Assembly (NCBI GenBank): GCA_949152475.1
Contig: OX424562.1
Span: 1,798,001 to 1,862,000, forward strand
Source of the DNA: Terebella lapidaria
Lineage: Eukaryota; Annelida; Polychaeta; Terebellida; Terebellidae
Length of the DNA: 64,000 nt
Direction: 5' to 3'
The notes beneath the pieces were generated by a model, which had not been told where the DNA came from, searched no databases, and saw only the letters and a list, made by a program, of their open reading frames with translations. Made by a program: the position numbers and the translations under genes. Positions 38,001 to 48,917 of the stretch are shown piece by piece. How positions within the stretch are numbered: the stretch's first letter is position 1; the number at the start of each line of letters is the position of its first letter.

Positions 38001-39280
38001 TAATGTCATGTAACTTGCTGTATCTCGTCTAATCAACGTCCTCTGTGTTGATATATTTGTTAATAACGTCAACAACTTCCTCATGAAGTTATTTGTCCAG
38101 CTTAGGAGGATTTTATACTCAGAAAAGGCAGTGAATGTAAGTACCAATGTGAGGCCAATCTCCTCGTAGAAACCCAATTGAAACAGAGTAGTCACAGACT
38201 TTGCCAATTTGATTTGATGGTGAAGTGATCATCAATTTCAAGAGTTTTTTACTATCTGATCAAACATTCTGGCAGCTGTTATATGGTTTTAAATGCTTAA
38301 TATAATATACTTGGTATTGATATGCCTGATATAATATACTTGGGTTTGATTGCTCGGAAAAAAAATTATGCCTGGTAGTGGTACTGTTTATTTTGAAGTG
38401 CGAGTGAGTGCTATTAAACAGGTTTGTTTGCATGTGTTTTATTAATTAGTCCTTATCTTGGCTTTTGGACAGTTGGATAGCTTTAAACTGGCCAATCACC
38501 ATCTACACACAAAAGTATTTCTTCAGGTAGCACTCTCATACCCCAAACCCCAGGAATGGCCACCAAAATTGCCTTCTTATTTTGAATATGTGATGGTTAT
38601 TGGCGCTTATTTGCGAAATCGAGCTATCGTTTGGCAGCCATCTTGGATTCTGAGCATCTTCGAACCATCCAATCATGAAACTGGTTATTTATTTGGAATC
38701 CTCATACCCCAAAACCCAGGGTTAGACACCAAAATTGGCTTCCTATCTCAATTTGGCAGGAAGTTATGAGCATTCATGTAAAAATGGCGAGAATTTGGCG
38801 GCCATCTTGGATTTTTTCCATTTTCGGGACGTTTGAATCGGTATTATTAGTATTGTTATTAAGAATATATCTCCATATAACTAAATGTCACCTTAATATA
38901 CCAAAAGCATCATGCCGGGAGGATAATTTTTTTTTCCCTAAAATACCTAATTTTCGATGTCGGCCATTTTGAAAAAGGCCATAAAAAAGTTAGCCCGGGA
39001 GAAAATTTTACACACCCTCTGAAAAAGGTTGTCTTAGACCATTATGAAGCCATATCAATCGATAGAAAAAGTCTGTACTACATTTCCACCCTGAGTGCCA
39101 TATGCTCAATATTCCTCCTGACTAATAGTTTGTCGATACAACATGTACTGCGATATTTGAAAGTCTGTAACTCCAAAGCACCAAATTCCGGTACTTTAAA
39201 ATGCAGAATCCACCAAGACTGCATACATGTCACGAAAAATAAGTTTTTTTAAAGGCACTATTTGATTGGATACACGGAGA
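35095..39280 (-). mobile_element. 4.2-kb element with roughly 0.9-kb terminal inverted repeats
   Basis: The left arm (about 35095-35955) and right arm (about 38355-39280) are inverted copies of each other. Matching blocks include TCAAATAGTGC at the outer edges, GTACAGACTTTTTCT, CCTCCCGGCATGATGCTTTT, GATGGCCGCCAAATTCTCGCC, CCCTGGGTTTTGGGGTATG and, at the inner edges, TAATAGCAC and CACTCGCAC. The interior between the arms is a decayed Rep/helicase gene on the minus strand. No target duplication was found. Helitron-like elements do not normally have arms this long, so this may be a foldback element that captured part of one. Confidence 0.8.
35922..38285 (-). pseudogene. Decayed Helitron-like Rep plus Pif1 helicase (RepHel), truncated
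   Basis: Reading the minus strand from about 38285 to 35922 across several frames and many stops, the ordered remnants of a RepHel protein appear. Rep part: TAARMFDQIVKN (about 38280-38242), VCDYSVSIGFLRGDWPHI then IHCLF (about 38200-38126), VQLHFKNYTKSCKKG (37995-37950), KAWNPNFDLQYVVDAYACI with a YIVSYY tyrosine motif (37813-37730), and YLTNREMSVMEAIYK (about 37625-37580). Helicase part: a degraded Walker A GKGKFYIIKALM (about 36683-36648), CVAPTGKEAF and ISGGT (36640-36590), LELIIIDEIS (Walker B, about 36512-36483), VVSDF and YPLPHVGQ (about 36405-36370), IMRQKSDKSF (about 36317-36283), and a C-terminal GSMVTMMSNPNVEDGL block. The HUH-type motif is split by three extra residues. The N-terminal region before the Rep domain is missing. 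Such proteins drive rolling-circle transposition; this copy is certainly inactive. Confidence 0.8.
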
Positions 39281-40271
39281 TTCCCGGATGCATACCAGGT
39301 GTGCACCCATATGATACCGGTGTGAAGTGTGAAACTATGTGAAACGGATCCTTTATCATCTAGATTTGTTTATTACTTGGCGAAATACACGTTTTTGTTT
39401 TACTGAAAATTGTAAAATACTATGAACTTTTTGGATTTTCTTCTATTTTTTTTTTTCAAAATCCTAATCCTTGAGCCACCCTTACGCCCGCATTATTTTG
39501 AAGGAACATATATTAGAACTATCAATTAGCTCTAGGTACTCCCAGGCTGGCTCACGGTTTTAGTCTCGTGATATGGTATAATGAATTTGTTTACAAAATA
39601 ATTAGCATAATCAGTACAGCATTTTTTACTAAATAAATTTTTTCTTATACTTGTCCATAAGATTTTTTTATTATTATAATCCTTGAGTCACTTGATGTAC
39701 TTTACTATTTTGAACACACATATTGGATGTATCAATCAGCATTATTAGTCCAAGATTCGGGTTCAATATTGTAATCTCGAGATCTGACCCATTGAATTAA
39801 ACACTTGTGGAAATTCATTTTTCATACCAAATTAATGTTGTTTTTTTCAAAACAAAATCCTAATCCTTCAGCTATTCTAAATACTATACTACTTCGAAGC
39901 AAAGTATTAGAAGTATCAATTAACCTTAATCCCAGGCTGGCTCACAACCCTATTCTCGAGATGTGATGTAATGAAATCATCATTTCAAAGATTGTCACCC
40001 GAAAAGGATTTGTTAGCATTTCTGAATTGTAAGCGAAATATCTTGAATATTCGTGAAATATATTGAGAAAAAAACATATGTAAGCGAAATGGTTAATTGA
40101 AAAATTTAACACAAATGTCCACTCGTATGTATTTTTAATATTTGTGACATATATATATTTTTTAAAACCCGATCGGAAGCAAAACGGATAATTGGAAAAG
40201 TAAATAACAATTTCCGCCCGTATGCAATTTTTTGCAAAAAAAAATCCAAAGGCAAAAAAAATAATTGTAAA
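39281..40271. repeat. AT-rich stretch with about three diverged tandem units of 190-215 bp
   Basis: Units near 39420-39640, 39640-39830 and 39830-40010 share AATCCTAATCCTT or a variant, TATTAGAA or TATTGGATG then TATCAAT, CCCAGGCTGGCTCAC (two of three), and a CTCGAGAT-type word. The rest is AT-rich without genes. Confidence 0.5.
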
Positions 40272-41310
40272 ATTAGGCCAAGGGCCGAAGATAGGTTACC
40301 GGACAATGTTAAATTTTAGATGTTAGCCAGGTCACTGGTTGAATTCAGGGTCAAGAGAATATTCAGCATATAACATTAAGCATATATCATGTCCACAGTT
40401 GATTGCTAAGCTGTAAATTCAATAATCAGAGAGATATTAGCAATTTTGTGCTGTGGCCTTGAAAATGAAGGGGCAAAGGTCAAATTCAAGGTCATCAAAA
40501 TATTCAATGTATATCATTTTCTATATCATGTCCACAATTGATTCCCAAGCCATACAGTCAATAGAGGAGCAAGATATGAGTCAGTTTGTCCTTGGACCTT
40601 GAAAATGAGGTCAGAGGTCAAATTCAAGGTCACGAGAATATTCAGCATATATCATTTCCTATATGTCCACAATTGATTCCTAAGCTGTAGAGTCGATAAT
40701 AAGCGAGATATAAGCCATTTTGTGCTCTGACCTTGAAACTGAGGTCAGAGGTCAAATTCAAGGTCACGAGAATATTCAGCATATATCATTTCCTATATGT
40801 CCACAATTGATTCCTAGTCTCTAATCTCATTATCAAGTGAGATATTAGGCATAATGTGTCCCATTATAAAGCATAGGAGAATTTAACATGGGAAAGTCCC
40901 ATTTGGGCCGAGTTTAGGCCAAAATGGCCCACTTCGAGCGATTCAAGCGCAACGAAATTTATAGACATCATAGGAGTATATATATGAGGAGTCTTATGTA
41001 TCAAAAAGAAAAAAAGTCACTTAACAGATTTTGAGAAAATGTCCGTCAAAGTCCAAAATCAGGCATTTTCCGTCGAAAACGGCCGCCATTTTGAAAAAAA
41101 TGCGAAAATAAAAAAACTAAAAAATACCTCCTTCTTGAATTATTTTTAAGTATTTTTGTGCAAAATTTCAGAAAAATTCGCCCGTAAACAAAAAAGATAA
41201 AAATGTGGACGACGACGACGACGGACGACGACGACGACGACGACGACGGACGACGGACGCAACGCCACGCCAATAGGTTATCGGACCATAGGTCCGGTAA
41301 CCTAAAAATA
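40272..41310 (-). mobile_element. GGTTACC-family element, copy 3 (1.0 kb)
   Basis: Inverted relative to copy 1: left end GGCCAAGGGCC then GGTTACCGGACAATG, right end GGACCATAGGTCCGGTAACC preceded by a GAC/CGA trinucleotide run (about 41207-41262). Interior units again step by 134 bp (ATCATTTCCTATATG at 40651 and 40785). It lies about 220 bases past the stop codon of the minus-strand PAN-lectin gene. Confidence 0.8.
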
Positions 41311-41533
41311 AAAAAAATATCGTACGCTCGTGTGATTTTTTTCAGACAAAAATCCAACGACCAACTTTAGAATTTGGCCTGGCCTCAGGATACATGGAGA
41401 TAATATATTGGCTGAACCGAAATGAAAACAAAAGAACATAGGAAGGGACAACAATGAGAACATACAAATTAAAACGTTCATAATTGAGTCCCAACAAACG
41501 AGCACAGATGTCAGTGATATTTCCCAATTGTTC

Positions 41534-44500
41534 TCAGTTCCAGTGAAACTCGCAGATGAATGGTAGCTGTGTGTCGCAGGTTTCACTGGCCATCTCGCCG
41601 TAAGATAGCACCACACACGGCTTGTTGTCCGACATGGGGCTGGGTTCCCCAGGACGCCAGTTGATGGATGAGTTCCCTCCTGTCACGCCACCACTACTAG
41701 GGTCTGGGGGTGCGGCCACCGGCTCCTCCGAGGTGTCCCAGGAGATATCGTATCTGTCTCCGCCCCGCTCGCGCCGTGCGCCTACCCACCACACTCCGAT
41801 ACCGCCTGAAGGATACAGTTCTGACATTTCAAGGTCAATGCAAAGTCAAATTCGAGGTGATCATTGAATTCACCATAAGACTCCCATTTTAATGTGTCAA
41901 TATTCGAGCTCGTGAGGTAGTACTATGAATTTACACTCTTTACAGTTCCCATAATGAATGAAAAAAAAAAATATGTTTGCGAATCTGTCGGAAAATCAAA
42001 CTGGTCGAAATTTATAACGCTACATGTCAAAAGGTACGGCTCGTCCGAATCTTGAAAACGTCATGTAGATTTTGAGCTAATCATCGCCAGTCCAAAATTG
42101 GGCTTTGTGTGTTGATAATGACAAACATGACAAAAATTATCCCAAGGACTAAGAAAGGATACCGGACAATATATAATTTAGATATTAGCCTTTCGTCCAG
42201 TGACCTTGAAAATAAGGTCATTTATCAATTCAAAGTCACGCGAATATTCAACATATATTATTTCTATTATGTCCGCAATTGATTCCTAATCTCTATTCTC
42301 AATATTAAGTGAAATATTTGGACTTAAGCGGCCATTTTCTCAAAAATTATTCAGTAACCTTTTTTCTTAGTGATGCATCGATTATAAGCTAGATCTTAGC
42401 CATTTTGTGATCTGACCTTGAAAATGAAGTCAGCGGTCAAATAATGAATATCATTTCCTATATGTTCACTATGGATTCCTGAGCTGTAAAATCGATAATA
42501 AACAAAATATTAGCCATTTTTTTCTATGACCTTGAAAATTTGGTCAAAGGTCAAATTCTAGGTCACAAGAATATTCAGCATATATCATTTTATATATGTT
42601 CACTATGGATTCCTGAGCTGTAAAATCGATAATAAACAAAATATTAGCCATTTTGTTCTCTGACCTTGAAAATTAGGTCAAAGGTCAAATTCAAGGTCAC
42701 AAGAATATTCAGCATATATCATTTCCTATATGTTCACTATGGATTCCTGAGCTGTAAAATCGATAATAAACAAAATATTAGCCATTTTGTTCTCTGACCT
42801 TGAAAATTAGGTCAAAGGTCAAATTCCAGGTCACAAGAATATTCAGCATATATCATTTTATATATGTTCACTATGGATTCCTGAGCTGTAAAATCGATAA
42901 TAAACAAAATATTAGCCATTTTGTTCTCTGACCTTGAAAATTAGGTCAAAGGTCAAATTCTAGGTCACAAGAATATTCAGCATATATCATTTTATATATG
43001 TTTACTATGGAATCCTGAGCTGTAAAATCGATAATAAACAAAATATTAGCCACTTTGTTCTCTGACCTTGAAAATTAGGTCAAAGGTCAAATTCTAGGTC
43101 ACAAGAATATTCAGCATATATCATTTTATATATGTTCACTATGGATTCCTGAGCTGTAAAATCGATAATAAACAAAATATTAGCCATTTTGTTCTCTGAC
43201 CTTGAAAATTAGGTCAACGGTCAAATTCTAGGTCACAAGAATATTCAGCATATATCATTTTATATATGTTTACTATGGATTCCTGAGCTGTAAAATCGAT
43301 AATAAACAAAATATTAGCCATTTTGTTCTCTGACCTTGAAAATTAGGTCAAAGGTCAAATTCTAGGTCACAAGAATATTCAGCATATATCATTTTATATA
43401 TGTTCACTATGGATTCCTGAGCTGTAAAATCGATAATAAACAAAATATTAGCCATTTTGTTCTCTGACCTTGAAAATTAGGTCAAAGGTCAAATTCTAGG
43501 TCACAAGAATATTCAGCATATATCATTTTATATATGTTCACTATGGATTCCTGAGCTGTAATATCGATAATAAACAAAATATTAGCCATTTTGTTCTCTG
43601 ACCTTGAAAATTAGGTCAAAGGTCAAATTCTAGGTCACAAGAATATTCAGCATATATCATTTTATATATGTTTACTATGGATTCTTGAGCTGTAAAATCG
43701 ATAATAAACAAAATATTAGCCACTTTGTTCTCTGACCTTGAAAATTAGGTCAAAGGTCAAATTCTAGGTCACAAGAATATTCAGCATATATCGTTTTATA
43801 TATGTTCACTATGGATTCCTGAGCTGTAAAATCGATAATAAACAAAATATTAGCCACTTTGTTCTCTGACCTTGAAAATTAGGTCAAAGGTCAAATTCTA
43901 GGTCACAAGAATATTCAGCATATATGATTTTATATATGTTCACTATGGATTCCTGAGCTGTAAAATCGATAATAAACAAAATATTACCCATTTTGTTCTC
44001 TGACCTTGAAAATTAGGTCAAAGGTCAAATTCTAGGTCACAAGAATATTCAGCATATATCATTTCCTTCATGATGACTCTGGATTCCTAAGCTGTAAAGT
44101 CGAAAATAAGTCCACAATTGATTCCTAATTTCTAATCTCAATATTAAATGAGATATTAGCAATAATGTGTCCCATTATAAAGCATAGGAGAATTTAACAT
44201 GGGAAAGTCCTATTTGGGCTGAGTTTGGGCCCAAAATGGCCCATTTCGATCGATTCAAGGGCAACGAAACTTATACACGTCACAGGAGTGCATACGATGA
44301 GTGTTATGCATCAAAAAGGAAAAAAAGTTACTGAACAGATTTTGAGGAAACGACTGTCAAAGTCCGAAGTTGGCCGTTTTTCGTCAAAAATGCCCGCCAT
44401 TTTGAAAAATAATTGCGATAATAAAAAAACCCAAAATTTTGAAATGGTGCAAAATCTTAAGGAATATTTGATTGCAAACTTTAAAGATAAAAATGTAGAC

Positions 44501-46568
44501 GGACGACGACGACGACGACGGACGACGGACGAAACACCAAGGTAATAGGTTATCGGACCAAATGTCTGGTAACCTAAAAAATATAGCTCAAAGGCTTAAA
44601 AAGGTTACCGGACAATACATATTTCAGATATTATCCTTTTGTCCCATGACCTAAGGTCATTGGTCAATTCATGGTCACGAGAATATTTAGCATATATCAT
44701 TTGGAGTATGTGTACAACTGATTTCTTTTCTTTGAAGTCGATAATAAGTGAGATATTAGCCATTTTGTGACAAAATGGTTAATATCTCGTTCATTATCGA
44801 TTTTACAGCTTGGGAATCAATTGTGAACATATAGGAAATTATATATTCTGATAGTCGTGACCTTGAAATTTGACCTTTGATCTAATTTTCAAGGTCACAG
44901 AGCAAAATGGCTAATATCACGTTTATTATCGATTTTACAGCTTAGGAATAAATTATGAACATATAGGGAATGATATATACAGATTTTTCTCGGGACCTTG
45001 AATTTGACCTTTGACCTAAACTTTACAGCTTAGGAATCAATTGTGAACACATAGAAAACGACATGCTGAATATTGCCATGACCTTGAATTCGACCTTTGA
45101 CCTCATTTTCAAGGTCGAAGGACAAAATGGCTAATGTCTTGCTTCTCTATTCACTTTATAGCTTGGGTACCAATTGTGGACATATAGAAATGATATACAC
45201 TGAATATTTTGATGACCTTGAATTTGACCTTGACCTTATTTTCAAGGTCAGAGTACAAAATGGCTAATATCTCACTTAAGATCGACCTTACAGCTTAGGA
45301 ATTCATAGTGAACATATAGGAAATGATATATATGCCTAATATCTCATTTATTATCGACATTACAGCTTAGGAATCAACTGTCGTCGTACTATTAGTGATA
45401 TATGCTGAATATTCTCGTGACCTTGAATCGACCAATGACCTTATTTTCAAGATCATGAGACAAAAGGCCAAAAATTAAAATATATATTGCCCGGTAACCG
45501 TTCTTAGCCCTTGGGCGAATTTTCGTCAAAAATGGCCGCCATTTTAGAAAAAAATGAAAAAAATAACAAATACCTCCCTCTCGAAATATTTGTAGGCATT
45601 TTTGTGCAAAATTTCTACCGTAAACTTTGAAGATAAAAATGTAGACGAACGACGACGGACAATGGACGCAACGCCACGGCAATACGTTATCGGACCAAAG
45701 GTCCGGTAACCTAATAACTCCTTGAATTATTTCTAGCTAATTTGTTCATTTCGAAAAATACGACCGCAAACGTTGAAGAGAAAAATATTCACAATGAATG
45801 CAATTGCCAAGACAATATAGCAACATAGACGGCAACCTTAAACCGAAGTTGAGGCGGCTGAACACATACATTTACCATTAATTATATTTCTGGTAATTTT
45901 GCAGGAAAAATGGATTTCAACTGTCAGTCGAAGTGATTTTTCGCACTTTATCTCAATAATACCACATAAAGTCATAATCATCACCTGTCAAGTTCGCGAC
46001 CTCTTCCATGATTTCATCCGACAGAATCTCCACCAAATGAGCGGTGTGGTGTAGAGTTGTGCAGTGGTCCAGAGCTTCAGAGCGTGTCCGAGGTGTGCGC
46101 CCGACCGAGAAACAGTCACCAATGGACAGAGAGAACCTCATTCCTCCGGGACACCAGGTCCTCACTGACAAAATATACATGTACATACGTGCATACAATG
46201 ATACTGCCTCTGAAGAAAAACAATTGTATAAACACTGTAACATACGCTTTATATGCCTGATATGAGAGAATATACGTACCATGGAAGTTAGATCTGTTAT
46301 TCTCTTCAATTCCAGTGATATTTGTCATGAACTGGCATTGCCCGAGACTGTCTGAGGACATTTGCACGTTGATGCCTCTACACTGGGGCATCTGACGACA
46401 GACTCGCTCACACTGACTGGGCTCGAGCAGCGTTGACAAGGCGGGGTACGGCAGAACTCTCCCAGAGGCGTGAATGTCAGAAATCCGCGTGAAATTATGT
46501 CGTCTGCAGGAATCCACGCGAACTGTTGCTAGGAACAACAGCGGTACTACTAGGACGGAGTGTCCCAT
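41534..46568 (-). CDS. Secreted PAN/apple plus C-type-lectin domain protein (copy B)
   Basis: Three exons on the minus strand: 46568-46280, 46164-45985 and 41805-41534. Both introns are GT-AG and phase 1, exactly as in copy A, giving 246 residues. The start at 46568 puts a signal peptide first; an in-frame ATG 32 codons upstream would bury it. Exon 1 encodes the PAN/apple domain, almost identical to copy A from residue 10 to about 85. Exon 2 has the same length as in copy A (180 nt) and encodes WCPGGMRF, GDCF, DHC and AHLVEI. Exon 3 encodes WWVGAR, INWRPGEPS, PCVVL, SETC and FICEFHWN; it is longer than in copy A and strongly diverged. EPS stands at the EPN/QPD position and no WND is seen, so classical calcium-dependent sugar binding is doubtful. 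Intron 2 is 4179 bp, nearly all GGTTACC-family repeats. Confidence 0.88.
42135..44580 (-). mobile_element. GGTTACC-family element, copy 4, inside intron 2 of copy B
   Basis: Left end has a degraded AGGACTAAGAAAGG then ATACCGGACAATAT. Right end is GGTTATCGGACCAAATGTC then TGGTAACC, preceded by a CGA trinucleotide run. It contains the largest block of 134-bp units. No protein frame. Same strand sense as the host gene's transcript. Confidence 0.8.
42527..44063 (+). repeat. 134-bp tandem array (12 units) with nuclear-receptor-like motifs
   Basis: The word TGACCTTGAAAAT begins at 42527, 42661, 42795, 42929, 43063, 43197, 43331, 43465, 43599, 43733, 43867 and 44001, an exact 134-bp step. Ten units contain AGGTCAAAGGTCA, two AGGTCA half-sites spaced by one base (DR1); the units at 42527 and 43197 have a one- or two-base variant. 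Each unit also carries TTCAAGGTCA (read on the minus strand) and usually CTAGGTCA. Units are far more uniform than the flanking repeat, so the array probably expanded recently. Confidence 0.9.
44585..45715. mobile_element. GGTTACC-family mosaic with an internal inversion (copy 5)
   Basis: The left end is the AAAGGTTACCGGACAATAC type and the right end is the GGACCAAAGGTCCGGTAACC type, as in a minus-oriented copy. Between about 44770 and 45520 the sequence runs in plus orientation and ends in GCCCGGTAACCGTTCTTAGC plus an AGCCC/GGGCG hairpin. The left switch point is the palindrome CCATTTTGTGACAAAATGG (about 44759-44777). Confidence 0.7.
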
Positions 46569-47159
46569 AATCAACGTTGACCTACATGTACTTAAAGTTC
46601 GTTCGAATTTGAGAGGCGACAACTCTGGTTGCGGAATATCGCTATTAATACCGAGATGGGACACCTCAGATTAACCCTCTTTTGTCTTTGGGAAAAGCAA
46701 TGATATAGTTAAGTGACTGATGGTGTCGCCGACAGAAAGATATTCGTTGAATATTTGATCACCTCGACTCGTCTGATCGCGTGCATGACGAGAAACAACT
46801 CGTACTACTAGAAAAACATACGTGCACATTTTCACAGAAAGACAAAGGCACATTATCAGCAATGTACCATCGATTGCATCAATCATATATTATCTATTGC
46901 AGCAACAACAACAATAATAATAAACTCCTGCATCTCTTGGCAGGGATTGATATTATACAATGTATGTTAAACCATAATCAATATACGTGAGATAATCATA
47001 TACAAGTATGTAACCCGAGGGAAGTTCGCAGACAATGTTTGTCATGTTCTAATAGCTAGGGTAGAAGTATTACGCTGGATCGTAAATGACATGATAATTC
47101 TCGTTTTTGGAAGTAAATGTGGCGATTTGGCCCAAAGATCGCGGCAGGTGGTTCTTTGT
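46569..47159. other. Upstream flank of copy B
   Basis: Should contain the promoter and 5' UTR of the minus-strand PAN-lectin gene. No TATA box is clear. A short AAC/AAT trinucleotide run lies near 46901-46922. Confidence 0.4.
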
Positions 47160-47815
47160 TAAACACGCTTGTATCTCGGCCTTTGTTTTGGACGCTTCTG
47201 TTCGAAGCACGCGCTGCCTAGCAATGCCCTCCAACTCTCTCGCCCAGTATACTGTAACAATGGTCCTACGTCGCTTCCTTCGTTTCTCGTGCTTTGGGGT
47301 ATAAATACTCTGGAGCCGTATGGTTCAAGGAAGTTGTCTCTGAGCAAGGCGAGAGAAACGACGGAGGGCTCGGCCATGAGCTCTACGTCCTCGCTCCGTG
47401 GCTAAGGCCCTTGCGGGCCCCTGGGGATAATTTCCATAGGGGGCCCAGGTCGGGAAGACCTTGATGACTCGGGGGTGTATGCCCTCTGGGTCACCGGTCT
47501 CCCACCTGCGATGGTGCGACACAGGCTCTGGCGGACCGTCGGGCTGTCCGGGGTTCCATCCCCCGTGGCGCACCGCAGCGAGCCGGCCTTACAGATAACA
47601 CCACGGTGACGATCCTGTATCTGAGTGGTGTCCACATGTCTGGGCTCGCTGGGCGGGCTGCTACCTGGTTAACGTTCTGATAATAGAGTAGGCACTGCGC
47701 CCGCAGTGACCCTTGGTGAATGGACTATCCGCGAGGATCCGAGGACAGCGGGCGTGCGTGCGCCGTGACCCGTGGTGAGAGGACTATCCTCGAGGATCCC
47801 CGATTGCAGATGACG
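47160..47815 (+). other. GC-rich block with a TATA-like box, next to the AGTAGC minisatellite
   Basis: Clearly GC-richer than its surroundings. TATAAATA (47300-47307) sits in a promoter-like context and is followed by a small frame beginning ATGAGCTCTACG. At the right end two imperfect direct copies of about 52 bp (about 47693-47745 and 47752-47805) share GTGACCC, GGTGA, GGACTATCC and CGAGGATCC. Long minus frames (47573-47325 and 47635-47402) probably reflect base composition. It may be the 5' part or LTR of a retroelement; the family is not recognised. Confidence 0.4.
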
Positions 47816-47821
47816 TTAAAA

Positions 47822-48148
47822 CTTTACACATACAGTAGCAAAAAACAGATGCTACTGCTATTGCTACTGCTATACTTGTATCCCAGACCACACAATAGCA
47901 CACAGTAGCAGAAACGTATGCCACTGCTATTGCTATACTTGTATACCGACTGGGACGCTACTGCTACTGCTACTCCCCAGCTTGATCTGAGACCGGGACG
48001 CTACTGCTATTCCTACTGCTACTCCCCAGCTTGATCTGAGACCGGGGTGCTACTGCTATTGCTACTGCTACTCCCCAGCTTGATCTGAGTCCGGGATGCT
48101 TTTGCTATTGCTACTGCTACTCCTCAGCTTGATCTGAGACCGGGATAG
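47822..48148 (-). repeat. AGTAGC/AATAGC minisatellite, inverted arm
   Basis: Runs of GCTACTGCTATT alternate with CCCCAGCTTGATCTGAGACC cassettes, the reverse complement of the pattern at 48918-52700. Translation gives leucine- or Tyr/Cys-rich stretches only. Confidence 0.9.
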
Positions 48149-48218
48149 CCTTGCTATGAACATTTCCAGTTCTATATTAAACAAGATACATGTTAAAAAA
48201 ATTGTCATGTCTTTCTGC

Positions 48219-48917
48219 AAAAGGGCCAACATGGAAATGATATGGAATGAACCAGTTCGTTTGGAACATCATTCAAGTACTATACTGAGGCTAATGCGGA
48301 GAGTAACATGGAGGTGGGCCGACATGGAAAATGATTTGGAATGAACCAATTAGTTTACAAGATAATTCTAGTACTATACGGAGAATAATGCGAACGAGCA
48401 ACATGGAGGTGGGCCGACATTGAAAATGATATGGAATGAACCAATTAGTATACAAGATAATTCTAGTACTATACGGATAATAATGCGGACGAGTAACATC
48501 CTGGTGGGCCGACAGGGAAAATGATATGGAATGAACCAATTAGTTCACAAGATAATTCTAGTACAATACTGAAGGTACTGGGACCAGTAACATTGAGGTG
48601 GGCCGACATGGAAGATGATATGGAATGAACCAGTTCGTTTGGAACATCATTCAAGTACTATACTGAGGGTAATGCGGACGAGTAACATCGAGGGGGCCGA
48701 CATAGAAAATGATATGGAATGAACCAATTAGTTCACAAGATAATCTAGTACTATATTGAGAAAATGCAGATGAGTAACATCGAGGTGGGCCGACATGGAA
48801 AATGATATGGAATGAACCAATTAGTTTACAAGATCATTCTAGTACTATACTGAGGGTAATGCGGACGAGTAACATCCAGGTGGGCCGACACGTAAAATGA
48901 TATGGAATGAACCAATT
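48219..48917 (+). repeat. 95-bp tandem repeat, about 8 copies
   Basis: The word GTGGGCCGACAT or a variant recurs at about 48314, 48409, 48504, 48598, 48692, 48785 and 48880, steps of 93-95 bp. Each unit has ATGATATGGAATGAACCA and TCTAGTACTATAC-like words. The array separates the two opposite arms of the AGTAGC minisatellite. Confidence 0.9.

Noticed and set aside
47325..47635. Two overlapping minus-strand frames in the GC-rich block
   Set aside because: Both are products of high GC content in different frames with no recognisable domain; kept only as part of the unidentified block.
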